A stretch of DNA of 64,000 nucleotides. Source: AP-15 sp963797115 (GTDB lineage: Bacteria > Pseudomonadota > Alphaproteobacteria > ATCC43930 > CGMCC-115725). A program made the position numbers and the translations under genes. The notes under the pieces were generated by a model, which had not been told where the DNA came from, searched no databases, and was given only the letters and a program-made list of their open reading frames with translations. The DNA is taken from contig CAWCOH010000002.1 of the NCBI GenBank assembly GCA_963797115.1, forward strand, positions 682,001-746,000, in the 5' to 3' direction. Shown here piece by piece: positions 63,851-64,000 of the stretch (the stretch's first letter is position 1; every line of letters starts with the position of its first letter).

Positions 63851-63950
63851 CCGATGTCTTCCCCATTTGGTCCACTTTCTGCGGCGGGCACAGCGGAGAA
63901 CGGCGTATGTGAGTTGACGGGCGGCGCACAGAGCGGCTGAGCCTAGCCCG

Positions 63951-64000
63951 CTACCGCTTTGGCGGATGCGCCCGGACGAATTCCTCGTTGACGTCGGCAC
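63951..64000 (-). CDS. C-terminal end of a gene entering from the right
   Basis: The minus strand from the window edge reads A-D-V-N-E-E-F-V-R-A-H-P-P-K-R and stops at 63951-63953. It is 100 bases upstream of the cytochrome c gene on the same strand and could share its operon. Too short to identify. Confidence 0.4.
   Translation of the reverse strand, partial: ADVNEEFVRAHPPKR

Overview
The window is high-GC DNA from an alphaproteobacterium, probably Rhodospirillales/Acetobacterales or a Hyphomicrobiales relative. The main clues are the hom-glpX-recJ run, a class I PHA synthase, treZ-treY, DUF1194/DUF2946/DUF4336/DUF4337 proteins and the intergenic palindromes typical of this class. No rRNA, tRNA or CRISPR array was found. 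The assignment rests on gene content and composition only.

Region by region. 1-1.3 kb: a winged-helix regulator translationally coupled to a NusG/RfaH-like antiterminator, probably the head of a polysaccharide operon that lies outside the window. 1.4-7.5 kb: a decayed mobile island with an IS1380 transposase fragment, a P4-type integrase with stops and frameshifts, a primase-like gene already broken and then split by a complete IS21-family element (istA/istB, inverted repeats, 4-bp target duplication), and remnants of a FlK-like thioesterase and a uracil-DNA glycosylase. 7.5-11.7 kb: housekeeping and accessory enzymes (zincin, pterin carbinolamine dehydratase, SDR, EamA transporter, PagL-like deacylase, prolyl aminopeptidase). 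12.3-15.5 kb: metal homeostasis, with an ArsR/SmtB repressor carrying a complete alpha5 zinc-site spacing, a duplicated His-rich protein and a short CDF transporter, plus a VWA/zinc-ribbon pair. 15.7-20.3 kb: a DUF2946 protein, TonB-dependent receptor, ExbB, ExbD and TonB, which look like a self-contained outer-membrane uptake system. 20.3-27 kb: SGNH hydrolase, DUF4336 protein, a frameshifted GST, then an AT-richer insert with a serine resolvase and an unknown protein. 27-31.8 kb: two ClC proteins in tandem and a frameshifted MscS channel. 31.8-45.8 kb: trehalose from maltooligosaccharides (treZ, treY), DUF4337, recJ, glpX, hom, an OmpA-like lipoprotein and phaC.

46.5-64 kb: an ankyrin protein with an LprI-like head, a DUF2846 lipoprotein, then a likely catabolic region. 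It holds a VOC protein, a three-subunit molybdenum hydroxylase, a nitroreductase, a methyltransferase, two tandem amidohydrolase-2/decarboxylase-like paralogues, a Rieske protein with a large uncharacterised helical body, a CaiB-type CoA-transferase and a cytochrome c. A higBA toxin-antitoxin pair and a dead vapC interrupt it. The enzymes suggest oxidation or decarboxylation of an aromatic or heterocyclic compound, but no substrate can be read from sequence.

An unusual number of genes carry one-base frameshifts or in-frame stops (integrase, primase-like gene, thioesterase, UDG, GST, mscS, NTF2-like, vapC). Those with several independent lesions are real decay. Those with a single indel (GST, mscS, thioesterase) could also be sequencing or assembly errors.
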